Part shown: in pieces, positions 24,901-33,211 of the stretch
How positions within the stretch are numbered: position 1 is the stretch's first letter
How the letters are laid out: every line of letters starts with the position of its first letter
Origin: Pseudaeromonas sp963677375
GTDB taxonomy: Bacteria; Pseudomonadota; Gammaproteobacteria; Enterobacterales; Aeromonadaceae
Length of the DNA: 64,000 nt
Direction: 5' to 3'
NCBI GenBank assembly: GCA_963677375.2
Contig: CAXXIF010000006.1
Coordinates: 186,001-250,000 of the forward strand
The notes under the pieces: model-generated
Seen by the model: only the letters and a program-made list of their open reading frames with translations
Told to the model about the DNA's origin: nothing
Database searches by the model: none
Made by a program: the position numbers and the translations under genes

Positions 24901-24912
24901 GAGTAATTACTC
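24901..24912. promoter_or_regulatory. Perfect palindrome upstream of the right-end phage regulator
   Basis: GAGTAATTACTC is a 12-bp perfect palindrome between the regulator start (24860) and the right dif-like site. The position suits an operator for that regulator; no other copy was noticed in the prophage. Confidence 0.4.
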
Positions 24913-24916
24913 ATCC

Positions 24917-24944
24917 TTTTAACATAAAGATGGAATGGCGTAGT
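24917..24944 (-). other. Right dif-like attachment site (putative attR)
   Basis: On the minus strand: XerC-side arm ACTACGCCATT, centre CCATCT, XerD arm TTATGTTAAAA. The XerD arm matches E. coli dif at 10 of 11 positions; the XerC arm matches poorly (about 4 of 11). Relative to the left site it shares ACT.CGC at the start, CCAT at the centre and TTA.GTTAAAA at the end, in the same orientation. Confidence 0.58.
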
Positions 24945-24999
24945 TTGTTTTTTGATAAAATGCGCCGCTCCGCGGTAGCCCATTGGCTGATGCCGGGGA

Positions 25000-25551
25000 T
25001 CAGGAACGTCGTTCAACTGTGCTGATTTCCAATCGTACCAGTGGTGAGCGTACGCCCTGGGGCTGAGGGAGCCAAATCGTGTGGAAGGCGCGGGTTTGCT
25101 GACTTCTCAGGTATGTTTCTGGCAATCGATACTCCGCTTGCCAGAAGGTAGCTTCATGTCGGGCTAACAATTTTCCTTGGGGCGAATAGAGGCTGATGTA
25201 CCCCGAGACCTTGACCACGCTGCCGGTCGCCAGATTGCTGACTTTTACATCCAGCCCCAGTTGATCATCTAGTCGTTGCTGCTGGGAGAGTTCCAGTTTT
25301 ACACCATCCCCGGCGACGGTGCCGAGCAAGGCCGGGTCTTGAATGGCCTGGGCACTGAGTGCTGGAGTATCTACGGCGACGCTGGCGCTCGGCGCTGTGA
25401 CCTTGGCCTGTGTTTCGGTGAGTACATAGCTCCAAGTGAAATCATCCTGGATCTGGATCTGCCGTCCATCTTGCAGGCGGGTTTCCATCAAGACCGCCGC
25501 TTGCCCGAACTGGGTTGCCAGCAGCGTGAGCAGTAAATATCGTTTTTTCAT
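25000..25551 (-). CDS. DUF3157-like exported protein
   Basis: A 183-residue predicted exported protein. It starts MKKRYLLLTLLATQFGQA, a signal peptide with cleavage near residue 18. The mature part begins with METRLQDGRQIQIQDDFTWSYV and contains strands suited to a beta-sandwich (GYISLYSPQGKLLARHEATFW). This matches the DUF3157 family found in Vibrio and Aeromonas relatives; the function is unknown. The start at 25551 is chosen because it opens the signal peptide; the frame continues upstream. It is the first host gene to the right of the prophage and diverges from the thiamine operon. Confidence 0.75.
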   Translation of the reverse strand: MKKRYLLLTLLATQFGQAAVLMETRLQDGRQIQIQDDFTWSYVLTETQAKVTAPSASVAVDTPALSAQAIQDPALLGTVAGDGVKLELSQQQRLDDQLGLDVKVSNLATGSVVKVSGYISLYSPQGKLLARHEATFWQAEYRLPETYLRSQQTRAFHTIWLPQPQGVRSPLVRLEISTVERRS

Positions 25552-25729
25552 CGTGGATACCTGATTTAAACCTGATTGTTGCGACATTGCTAGTATATCG
25601 ATATGGCAATCTACATGCCACGCCACTCGATATCCTGACTCAGCTCGCAGGGGCTATCGGCGGGATGACGTATTCCGTCGGTTCCGACTTGTAATAGTAT
25701 CCTGGTTCGCGGCATACTCGCCGCCATCT

Positions 25730-25811
25730 TGTCGGAGTGCCCACTGGGCTGAGACCGTTAATTCGGGATCCGTTGAACCTGATCAGGCTAGAACCTGCGA
25801 AGGGAAACAAG
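25730..25811 (+). ncRNA. TPP riboswitch (THI element)
   Basis: Conserved TPP aptamer blocks are present in order: GTCGGAGTGCC, GGGCTGAGACC, the variable P3 arm, TTGAACCTGATCAGG, and the closing ACCTGCGAAGGGAA. It precedes thiC by about 180 bases and should switch off the thiamine operon when thiamine pyrophosphate is bound. A perfect stem, ATCTGCT-CCA-AGCAGAT (25909-25925), lies in the expression-platform region without a T-run, so control is more likely translational or Rho-linked. Confidence 0.95.
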
Positions 25812-25992
25812 GGTATGGCCACACAGGCATGACATTTTCGGATCACAGCATTGGCGCTGTTTCAAGAATGTTCACTCCAGGCCACAACCGCGCTTCAAGC
25901 CGGTTGCTATCTGCTCCAAGCAGATTGTTACTCCCACCAACACGACTCCAGACAAGCAAATCACGCCCTCTTGATTCAAGGTGAATTTTGCT

Positions 25993-27904
25993 ATGTCGAC
26001 CCATTCTACGATCACACCATCTTCAGAAATTGCGGGCTCCGAGCCCTTGTCACGCCGCGCTCGACGCGAGCAGGCTCAAGAGTACATCACGCGGCTGGCT
26101 GGACAGACTTTCCCCAATTCGGATCGACTGTATCTGCAAGGCTCGCGTCCGGATATTCAAGTGCCGATGCGACGTATCCATTTGTCACCCTCCCTGATCG
26201 GGGGCAACCAGGATGCTCCGCGCTATGAGCCCAATGATCCGGTCCTCATCTATGATACCGCCGGGGCCTATGGTGACCCTGAGCAGGCCATTGATGTCAG
26301 CCGCGGTCTATCGGCGGTGCGTGCAGCCTGGATTGCCGAGCGACAGGATACTGAGCTGGTTGCCGAGCCCAATTCGGACTACACCCGGACCCAACAGGAT
26401 AATCTGGCGCCTCAGGTTCCGCTCATGCAGACCCGGGCCCCCATCCGCAAGGCGCGGTCGGGAGCTTGTGTCACGCAACTGCATTATGCCCGCGCGGGCA
26501 TCATCACCCCCGAGATGGAATTTATTGCACTGCGGGAAAATCAGCGGGCTTTGATGGCAGGTGAAGCGGGCATCACCGCTGAGTTTGTGCGCCGTGAAGT
26601 GGCGGAGGGGCGGGCGATCATTCCGGCTAATATCAATCACCCGGAAGCCGAGCCCATGATCATCGGTCGTCACTTCCTGGTGAAGATCAATGCCAACATC
26701 GGCAACTCTTCAGTGAGCTCTTCTATCGAGGAGGAGGTCGAGAAGCTGGTCTGGTCAACCCGCTGGGGGGGCCGATACCGTGATGGATCTGTCGACCGGG
26801 CGTCATATTCATCAGACCCGGGAGTGGATACTGCGCAATAGTCCGGTTCCTATTGGGACAGTGCCCATGTACCAGGCACTGGAGAAAGTAAACGGTATTG
26901 CCGAAAACCTGAGTTGGGAGGTGATGCGCGATACCCTGATCGAGCAGGCCGAGCAGGGGGTGGATTACTTCACCATTCATGCCGGTTTGCTGCTGGCCTA
27001 TGTTCCCATGACCGCCAAGCGGGTCACCGGCATCGTCTCTCGTGGGGGCTCCATCATTGCCAAATGGTGTCTGGCCCATCATCAGGAAAACTTCCTGTAC
27101 CAGCATTTCCGTGACATCTGCGCCATCTGCGCCCAGTACGATGTAGCCCTGTCGCTGGGGGATGGTTTGCGCCCCGGCTCGATAGCCGATGCCAATGATG
27201 AGGCCCAGTTCTCCGAGCTGCGGACTCTGGGTGAGTTGACCCGGATTGCCTGGGAATACGATGTCCAGGTGATGATCGAGGGGCCGGGTCATGTACCCAT
27301 GCACCTGATCCAGGAGAATATGGATGAACAGCTCAAACATTGTCACGGTGCGCCGTTTTATACCCTGGGCCCGCTGACCACCGACATTGCTCCCGGCTAT
27401 GACCATTTCACCTCCGGGATTGGCGCGGCCATGATCGGTTGGTTCGGCTGCGCCATGCTCTGCTATGTGACCCCCAAGGAGCATCTGGGGTTACCCAACA
27501 AGGATGATGTGAAGCAAGGGCTGATTACCTACAAGATTGCGGCCCATGCCGCTGACTTGGCCAAGGGCCATCCTGGTGCGCAGCTTCGTGACAATGCCAT
27601 GTCCAAGGCCCGCTTCGAATTCCGCTGGGAGGATCAGTTCAATCTGGCGCTGGATCCCGAAACGGCTCGCGCCTATCACGATGCGGATCTGCCTCAGGAG
27701 TCGGGCAAGGTGGCGCATTTCTGCTCCATGTGCGGTCCGAAATTCTGCTCGATGAAGATCAGCCAGGAAGTCCGTGACATCGAAGCTGCGAAACTAGCCC
27801 AGCAGCAAGCGATGGGGATGGCCGAGCAGTCGACTCGCTTCCGTGACCAGGGTGCCGAACTCTACCATCAGGCCCAGCCTGCGGATCGAGAGGTGGCATC
27901 ATGA
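25993..27904 (+). pseudogene. thiC: Phosphomethylpyrimidine synthase ThiC, interrupted by a one-base frameshift
   Basis: ThiC is a radical-SAM enzyme that makes HMP-P from aminoimidazole ribotide. Residues 1 to about 260 read in one frame to EEEVEKLVWSTRWGG, and the rest continues in the next frame from VMDLSTGRHIHQTREWILRN. Where the family has TRWGADTVMDLSTG, the DNA has seven G after a T (26765-26771); six would restore a single frame of about 636 codons (E. coli ThiC 631). The 4Fe-4S motif CSMCGPKFC is intact near the C terminus. The ATG at 25993 is preceded by AAGGTGA. As written, the first part stops at 26841. Cause: a true mutation, slippage-corrected expression or a sequencing error. 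The rest of the operon is intact, favouring an error or recent change. Confidence 0.9.
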
Positions 27905-29583
27905 GTCTGACGGCTGATGCCATAAGCGGTTCACGTCCGCCTGTAGTCTGGAGCATTGCGGGCTCGGATTCCGGTGGCGGCGCCGGTATTCAGGCCGATC
28001 TGTTGACCTGCCATGATTTGGGCGTCCATGGTTGTACTGTGATCTCAGCCATCACCGCGCAAAATTCCACCCGGGTGTGCGGGGTGGATGCCGTACTGAT
28101 ACAGAGCTTTGTCGCCCAGATGGATGCTCTGGAGGCAGACCTACCCGCCGACGCCATCAAGATTGGGCTGATCCCCAGTCGTCTGCATCTGGAGGTTCTG
28201 GCCAGGCACCTGGCGCGCTGGCGCCGAGCCGATGTCGAGGCGAACCCCAGGAATGACGTGGCTCGTGAAGCGGGTTCCATCGCGCCTTGTCGATTGCCAT
28301 TTGTGATCTATGACCCTGTGGCCATCGCCAGTACCGGTCAGGAGATGGCGGCAGCCGATCTGCTCTCAGGACTGGATACTTTGCTGCCGCAACTGGATCT
28401 GCTGACGCCGAATCTGCAGGAGTTGGCACAGCTGACCGGTATCGCCATGACCAGTCCGCAATCTGTCGTGGTTGCCGCCGATCTCCTGCGCTCGCGCGGC
28501 CTCAAGGCGGTTCTGGTCAAGGGTGGGCATGCCAGTTGGCAGGGCGAGCTGAGTCTGGATTACTTCTGCGATGGTGAGCTGAGTCTCTGGCTGAGTGCCC
28601 CCCGACTTGAGACCCGACATGGTCATGGCACCGGCTGCTGTTATGCTTCGGCGATTGCGGCCCTGGTGGCCCAGAACTATCCGTTGTTGGATGCCATCAC
28701 CCTGGCGCGAGCCTATGTCCAGCAGGGGCTGGCGGCCGCACGGGGAGTGGGGCAAGGGCCGGGGCCGGTCGCCCATCTGGGCTGGCCGACACAGCGGGAG
28801 CATTTTCCGTCCATCATTCTGCCGGCGAGTTCGCAAGCTCGGGCCCTGGGTCTCAGCGGAACATCCGATCTATGCCATGGCGAGAGCCAGAGCCAGAACG
28901 ACATGCCCGAGGCCGGTTTCGCTCCCTGTGCGCCGGATCTCGGGCTCTATCCGGTGGTGGATTCCATCGGCTGGGTCCAATCTCTGCTGCAATGGGGAGT
29001 GAGGACCCTGCAATTGCGGATCAAGGACCCAGAACATCCCGAACTGGAATCCCAGATCCGCGCTGCTATCGCGCTGGGCAAACGCTACAACGCCCGGCTG
29101 TTTATCAATGACTACTGGCAATTGGCAATTCGCCATGGCGCTTACGGGGTGCATCTGGGACAGGAGGATCTGCAGCATGCCGATCTGGTCGCCATCCGCA
29201 ACGCCGGCTTGCGATTGGGGCTGTCGACTCATGGTTATTACGAGATAGCCCGTGCCCTGGCTTTGCGCCCTTCCTACATAGCTCTGGGGCACATATTCCC
29301 GACTCGGACCAAACAGATGCCCTCCGCCCCCCAAGGGCTGGAGCGGTTGCGGCGATATGCGCAACTGTTATCGGGGTATCCGACGGTTGCCATCGGCGGC
29401 ATCAGTCAGGATCGCATCGCGGCCGTACAAGCCAGTGGTGTGGGCTCGGTGGCCTTAGTTACTGCTATCACCGAGGCCGCCGATCCTGAGGCCGTGACGC
29501 GCGGCCTGTTGGCACTGGTGGGTGCCGGGGGATGTGACCCCGAGAACTCTCGGCGGGCGACCGAGGTTCCGACCTATGTCTAA
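27901..29583 (+). CDS. thiDE: Bifunctional HMP-P kinase / thiamine phosphate synthase (ThiD-ThiE fusion)
   Basis: Fusion of 560 residues. The ThiD half (about 12-280) carries the ribokinase-like AGSDSGGGAGIQADL near residue 20, LTPNLQE and the anion-hole GHGTGCCYASAIAA. After a linker of about 60 residues the ThiE half (about 345-548) has LYPVVDS, the catalytic RIKD segment (LQLRIKDPE), FINDYWQLA, VHLGQEDL and GHIFPTRTK. It makes HMP-PP and joins it to the thiazole phosphate. Such fusions are known in Vibrio-like bacteria. The start overlaps the thiC stop (ATGA), so the genes are coupled. Confidence 0.92.
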   Translation: MSLTADAISGSRPPVVWSIAGSDSGGGAGIQADLLTCHDLGVHGCTVISAITAQNSTRVCGVDAVLIQSFVAQMDALEADLPADAIKIGLIPSRLHLEVLARHLARWRRADVEANPRNDVAREAGSIAPCRLPFVIYDPVAIASTGQEMAAADLLSGLDTLLPQLDLLTPNLQELAQLTGIAMTSPQSVVVAADLLRSRGLKAVLVKGGHASWQGELSLDYFCDGELSLWLSAPRLETRHGHGTGCCYASAIAALVAQNYPLLDAITLARAYVQQGLAAARGVGQGPGPVAHLGWPTQREHFPSIILPASSQARALGLSGTSDLCHGESQSQNDMPEAGFAPCAPDLGLYPVVDSIGWVQSLLQWGVRTLQLRIKDPEHPELESQIRAAIALGKRYNARLFINDYWQLAIRHGAYGVHLGQEDLQHADLVAIRNAGLRLGLSTHGYYEIARALALRPSYIALGHIFPTRTKQMPSAPQGLERLRRYAQLLSGYPTVAIGGISQDRIAAVQASGVGSVALVTAITEAADPEAVTRGLLALVGAGGCDPENSRRATEVPTYV

Positions 29584-30496
29584 TCCCGGTGTACCACAGG
29601 CCTCCGCCGACAGAGCTTTGTCTGAAGAGGCAGGACTCGATGAGGCGAGCTGGCGTCGCTATGGTCGCCAGATCCAGTTGCCGGAAATTGGCGAGGCCGG
29701 ACAGCAGAGGTTGGCCAGATCCCGGGTGTTGATCGTCGGGCTGGGAGGGCTGGGATCACCCGCGGCGCTCTATCTGGCGGCCGGTGGGGTCGGCCAGCTC
29801 TGGCTCAGTGATGACGATGTGGTGGCGACCAGCAACTTGCAGCGGCAGATCCTCTATAGCTCGGCCGATGTACAGCAACCCAAACGCAAGGCGGCGGACA
29901 AGCGCCTGCGACAACTCAATCCGCACCTGCACTGTGAGCCCATGCCTGCGCTGAGCCAGAACAACTGGTCATCGCTGCTCAAGCCCAAGGGCAAGGCCGT
30001 GGATCTGGTATTGGATTGCAGCGACAACATGGCGACAAGGCAATTGCTCAACCGCGCCTGTGTCGCATCCCAGATCCCCCTGCTCAGTGCTGCCGCCACG
30101 GGATGGCAGGGAGCACTCTTGTTGTTCGATTATCGTCATCTCCAACCAGCACATGGCTGTTACCACTGTCTCTATCCTACAGATACCGAACCTAGCCAGA
30201 ACTGCCGTACCACGGGCATCCTCGGCCCTGTGGTCGGGCTGATGGGAACTCTGCAAGCCTTGGAGGCAATGAAGTTCTTACTCGGGATACCGAGTCCGGC
30301 TCTGGGGGCTTTGCAGCAGTTTGAGGCCCTCAGCGGACGTTGGCGCCGAGTCAGCCTACAGGCGGATCCGACTTGTCCTGTGTGCCAGCGGCCGGCGAGC
30401 GATCACCATTTGGCGCGACATGAGTGCTCACCGGACGACAGCCGTTTGCAGACGCTCAAGAGCGAAAATCCATCGGTACAGGAGATACGTCTATGA
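29576..30496 (+). CDS. thiF: Sulfur carrier protein adenylyltransferase ThiF
   Basis: E1-like enzyme that adenylates the C terminus of ThiS. The 306-residue protein has the nucleotide-binding GLGGLGSPAALYLAAGGVG, the DNLQRQ-type segment (TSNLQRQILY), the catalytic region CSDNMATRQLLN and two zinc-binding CxxC pairs (CYHC and CPVC). The C terminus is longer than E. coli ThiF (251) by a polar tail. The ATG at 29576 overlaps the thiDE end by eight bases and has CGAGGT just upstream. A MoeB-type role is possible but unlikely given the operon. Confidence 0.93.
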   Translation: MSNPGVPQASADRALSEEAGLDEASWRRYGRQIQLPEIGEAGQQRLARSRVLIVGLGGLGSPAALYLAAGGVGQLWLSDDDVVATSNLQRQILYSSADVQQPKRKAADKRLRQLNPHLHCEPMPALSQNNWSSLLKPKGKAVDLVLDCSDNMATRQLLNRACVASQIPLLSAAATGWQGALLLFDYRHLQPAHGCYHCLYPTDTEPSQNCRTTGILGPVVGLMGTLQALEAMKFLLGIPSPALGALQQFEALSGRWRRVSLQADPTCPVCQRPASDHHLARHECSPDDSRLQTLKSENPSVQEIRL

Positions 30497-30744
30497 CCTT
30501 CATGTTTAACGGCGAGCCCCGCGCTTGGCAGCCAATGTTGACACTGGAAACCCTCTTGCTTCAGGAGGGGTATGCCGCCAGCACCACTGTCTCTGCGGAT
30601 GATGCGCGCCCTGATGGCTGTGCGGTGCGCGCCGGTGTCGCCGTGGCCATTGCGCAACAGGTTGTCCCGCGCTCCGCCTGGGCGCAGCACCTCATTGCTC
30701 CCCAGGATCAGATCGAACTCTTTCAAGCCATAGCCGGAGGTTAA
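30493..30744 (+). CDS. thiS: Sulfur carrier protein ThiS
   Basis: Ubiquitin-like sulfur carrier of 83 residues ending in the required Gly-Gly (AIAGG). It begins MTFMFNGEPRAWQPMLTLET and ends with DQIELFQAIAGG, as in ThiS. It is somewhat longer than the usual 66 residues, with extra sequence in the middle (DDARPDGCAVRAGV). The start overlaps the thiF stop (ATGA). Confidence 0.9.
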   Translation: MTFMFNGEPRAWQPMLTLETLLLQEGYAASTTVSADDARPDGCAVRAGVAVAIAQQVVPRSAWAQHLIAPQDQIELFQAIAGG

Positions 30745-30746
30745 CC

Positions 30747-31541
30747 ATGACGTCGGAATTCACTACGACACCACTACAGATTGCCGATCGCCAGTTCACC
30801 TCGCGTTTGTTCACCGGCACTGGCAAGTTTGCGTCGGCACAGGTCATGGCGGGAGCCATAGCCACCTCCGGCTCCGGGCTGGTCACCATGGCCCTGCGGC
30901 GCGTGCGACTGGATGGGCCGGATGAGCAGATCCTGGCCCCCCTGCAACAGCTGGGTGTCCATCTGCTGCCGAACACCTCGGGGGCTAGAACGGCTCAGGA
31001 GGCCGTCTATGCCGCCCATCTGGCCCGCGAGGCTTTGGGTACCAACTGGGTCAAGCTGGAGATCCATCCCGATGCGCGCTATCTGATGCCTGATCCTATC
31101 GAGACGCTCAAGGCCGCTGACCAACTGGTGCAAGACGGCTTCGTGGTCTTGCCCTATTGCAGCGCCGATCCGGTGCTGTGCAAACGGCTGGAGGCGGTCG
31201 GTTGCGCCGCCGTCATGCCGCTGGGTTCTGCTATTGGCTCCAATCAGGGACTGAGTACCCGCGAGATGCTGAAGATCATCATAGAGCAGGCTCAGGTTCC
31301 CGTAGTGGTCGATGCCGGGATCGGCGCGCCTTCCCATGCCGCCGAGGCCATGGAGCTGGGGGCCGATGCTGTGCTGGTCAATACCGCCATTGCCGTGGCC
31401 GCTCAGCCCGCGCTGATGGCCAGAGCCTTTCGCCTGGCGGTCGAGGCGGGGCGTCTGGCCTATGAGGCTGGATTGGCCACGCGACATCGTCAGGCCGAAG
31501 CATCGAGCCCAATGAGTGGTTTTCTGGCCTCGTTGACCTAA
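30747..31541 (+). CDS. thiG: Thiazole synthase ThiG
   Basis: TIM-barrel enzyme that forms the thiazole phosphate from DXP, ThiS-thiocarboxylate and dehydroglycine. The 264-residue protein (E. coli 256) has FTSRLFTGTGKFAS at the N terminus, the Schiff-base lysine in NWVKLEIHPD, VLPYCSADPVLCKRL, the phosphate-binding VVVDAGIGAPSHAAEAMELG and the C-terminal GRLAYEAGL. It lies two bases after thiS and 9 before thiH. Confidence 0.96.
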   Translation: MTSEFTTTPLQIADRQFTSRLFTGTGKFASAQVMAGAIATSGSGLVTMALRRVRLDGPDEQILAPLQQLGVHLLPNTSGARTAQEAVYAAHLAREALGTNWVKLEIHPDARYLMPDPIETLKAADQLVQDGFVVLPYCSADPVLCKRLEAVGCAAVMPLGSAIGSNQGLSTREMLKIIIEQAQVPVVVDAGIGAPSHAAEAMELGADAVLVNTAIAVAAQPALMARAFRLAVEAGRLAYEAGLATRHRQAEASSPMSGFLASLT

Positions 31542-31550
31542 GGAGTTGCC

Positions 31551-32666
31551 ATGAGTTTTTATGAGCAGTGGTTGCAACTGGATTGGCATGAGTTGCAGCG
31601 CACGATCCAGACCGCAACAGTGGCGGATGTTGAACGAGCGCTGACGGCAGAGCGCCGCACGATCCTGGATTTTGCCGCCCTCATCTCGGTGGCGGCAGAG
31701 CCCTTTCTACCGCAAATGGCGGCACAAGCCGAGCGACTGACCCGTCAGCGTTTTGGTCAGGGGGTCAGCATGTATCTGCCGTTGTATCTGACCAACCTCT
31801 GCGCCAATGATTGCAGCTACTGCGGTTTTTCCATGAGCAACAAGCTCAAACGCAAGGTGTTGGATGAGGCAGAGGCTCAGGCCGAATGTGAGGTGATTCG
31901 GCAGATGGGCTATGAAAGCCTGCTGCTGGTGACCGGAGAGCACGAGAGCAAGGGAGGGATGGCCTATTTCCGGCGTATGCTACCAGTAGTCAAACCCTAT
32001 GCCGCCTACCTGATGATGGAAGTACAACCTTTGGCTACCGAGGAGTATCGGGAGCTGATCGGTTTGGGCCTGGATGCCGTCATGGTCTATCAGGAAACCT
32101 ATCATCAGCCTAGCTACGACCAGCATCATCTCCGCGGCAAGAAGCAGGACATGCGGTGGCGGATGGAAACCCCGGATCGGCTCGGCGCGGCGGGGATCGA
32201 CAAAATAGGTTTGGGAGCCTTGCTGGGGCTTGCCGACTGGCGGACCGACTCGCTGATGCTGGCGTATCACTTGAGCTATCTGCGCAAACATTACTGGCAG
32301 AGTCGCTATTCGATGTCGTTTCCCCGGCTTCGCCCCTGTACTGGTGGCTTCAATCCAGACCATCCGATGAGTGATCGACAGTTGGTTCAACTCATCTGTG
32401 CCTGGCGATTGCTAGATCCAGAACTGGAGCTGTCACTTTCTACCCGGGAGTCGGCGGAATTCCGCAATGGCGTGATCCCGCTGGGGATCACTAGCGTGAG
32501 TGCAGGCTCCAGCACCCAGCCTGGAGGTTATCTCCGTCCGCAGCAGGAGCTGGAACAGTTTGCCATTCATGATGACAGATCTGCCAGCCGTGTGGCCGAT
32601 GCAATCCGGGATTCAGGGTTAGAGGTGATCTGGCGCGACGCCAGTTCGCATGCTCGAATCATCTGA
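31551..32666 (+). CDS. thiH: Dehydroglycine synthase ThiH (tyrosine lyase)
   Basis: Radical-SAM enzyme that cleaves tyrosine to dehydroglycine for ThiG; its presence indicates the anaerobic-type thiazole route rather than ThiO. The 371-residue protein (E. coli 377) has the cluster-binding motif CANDCSYCGF near residue 85, MEVQPLATEEY, YQETYH and the late SAGSSTQPGGY. AAGGAG lies just before the ATG. It is the last gene of the thiamine operon, closed by the terminator at 32727. Confidence 0.95.
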   Translation: MSFYEQWLQLDWHELQRTIQTATVADVERALTAERRTILDFAALISVAAEPFLPQMAAQAERLTRQRFGQGVSMYLPLYLTNLCANDCSYCGFSMSNKLKRKVLDEAEAQAECEVIRQMGYESLLLVTGEHESKGGMAYFRRMLPVVKPYAAYLMMEVQPLATEEYRELIGLGLDAVMVYQETYHQPSYDQHHLRGKKQDMRWRMETPDRLGAAGIDKIGLGALLGLADWRTDSLMLAYHLSYLRKHYWQSRYSMSFPRLRPCTGGFNPDHPMSDRQLVQLICAWRLLDPELELSLSTRESAEFRNGVIPLGITSVSAGSSTQPGGYLRPQQELEQFAIHDDRSASRVADAIRDSGLEVIWRDASSHARII

Positions 32667-32681
32667 GTCATGATCTCGTTT

Positions 32682-32723
32682 TTGCAAATTGCAGGTCGGC
32701 TGTACTCGGTTTGCAATTTGCAG
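32682..32723 (+). promoter_or_regulatory. Two LuxO-type upstream activating sites before the STAS gene
   Basis: TTGCAAATTGCAG (32682-32694) and TTGCAATTTGCAG (32711-32723) each match the LuxO site TTGCA-N3-TGCAA except for the last base. They are 29 bases apart and 63-104 bases upstream of a sigma-54 promoter, the usual position for enhancer-binding proteins. A LuxO-type activator is encoded just downstream. Confidence 0.7.
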
Positions 32724-32726
32724 AGC

Positions 32727-32753
32727 AAAAAGCCTCTTCGGAGGCTTTTTTTT
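32727..32753 (+). terminator. Terminator of the thiamine operon
   Basis: AAAAAGCCTC-TTCG-GAGGCTTTTTTTT: a strong stem with a TTCG tetraloop and a long T-run, about 60 bases after thiH. Confidence 0.9.
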
Positions 32754-32785
32754 CGGAAACCGCTCCAATGGAGTCTATTTTTGGG

Positions 32786-32800
32786 TGGCACGACCTTTGC
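32786..32800 (+). promoter_or_regulatory. Sigma-54 promoter of the STAS gene
   Basis: TGGCACGACCTTTGC is an exact match to the consensus TGGCACG-N4-TTGC. GG and GC are 10 bases apart. The STAS ATG lies 66 bases downstream and the LuxO-type sites upstream. Confidence 0.88.
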
Positions 32801-32866
32801 GACAGTAAGGCAGGTAACGGAACCTCCAGTAGCAACTGGTTGGCTGTGCAATCGTGGAGACTCATC

Positions 32867-33211
32867 ATGAAAAACCACCTCTCATTCCTTGGTTCGACGC
32901 AAGTATTGTCTCTGGAAGGGGACTTTGACGCTCTGGCCTGTGAGGAGTTAACCCCTATTCTGGAGAGCATGCCAGGCAACGCCGAGGAGGTGCTGGTTGA
33001 TATGAGCCAAGTTCATTTCATCGACTCATCGGGGATTGGTGCCCTGGTCTTTCTTTACAAACGCTTGCTCAATGCCGGATGTTATTTGCATCTGGTGTGT
33101 AAAGCGGGCCAGCCTCGGGAGCTATTACGGCTGTTACACATAGATCGCAGCCTGCCTTGCTATCGGTCGGTGGAGGAATATCAACAGGGGATCACGGATG
33201 GCACGATTTGA
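32867..33211 (+). CDS. STAS-domain protein (anti-sigma-factor-antagonist type)
   Basis: A 114-residue single-domain STAS protein: VLSLEGDFDALACEELTPIL, then VLVDMSQVHFIDSSGIGALVFLYKRL with the regulatory serine in DSSG, the usual phosphorylation site of antagonists such as SpoIIAA. The ATG at 32867 with GTGGAG upstream is chosen because homology begins there. The gene is driven by an exact sigma-54 promoter with LuxO-type sites. No partner kinase or anti-sigma factor is encoded next to it, so its target is unknown; it may feed the neighbouring LuxO-like regulator or kinase. Confidence 0.88.
   Translation: MKNHLSFLGSTQVLSLEGDFDALACEELTPILESMPGNAEEVLVDMSQVHFIDSSGIGALVFLYKRLLNAGCYLHLVCKAGQPRELLRLLHIDRSLPCYRSVEEYQQGITDGTI

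Larger units (their letters stand above)
17837..24944 (+). mobile_element. Filamentous (inovirus-like) prophage, about 7.1 kb
   Basis: A compact block with typical inovirus order: a divergent repressor, early genes, a Rep_trans-type replication initiator, a putative ssDNA-binding protein, two tiny membrane proteins, a major coat protein with signal peptide, an adsorption protein, a pVI-like protein, a Zot/pI ATPase, a small membrane protein, a hairpin-rich non-coding region and a second regulator. The boundaries are two dif-like direct repeats 7,080 bases apart, suggesting XerC/XerD-mediated integration. There is no integrase, transposase or secretin gene. The genes overlap by 1-17 bases and none looks broken, so the element could be active. 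Boundaries are inferred from the repeats and the gene content. Confidence 0.9.

Noticed and set aside
24945..24985. GATAAAATGCGCCGC right of the prophage as a true chromosomal dif XerC arm
   Set aside because: It resembles a XerC arm but is not followed by a centre and XerD arm in the right place.
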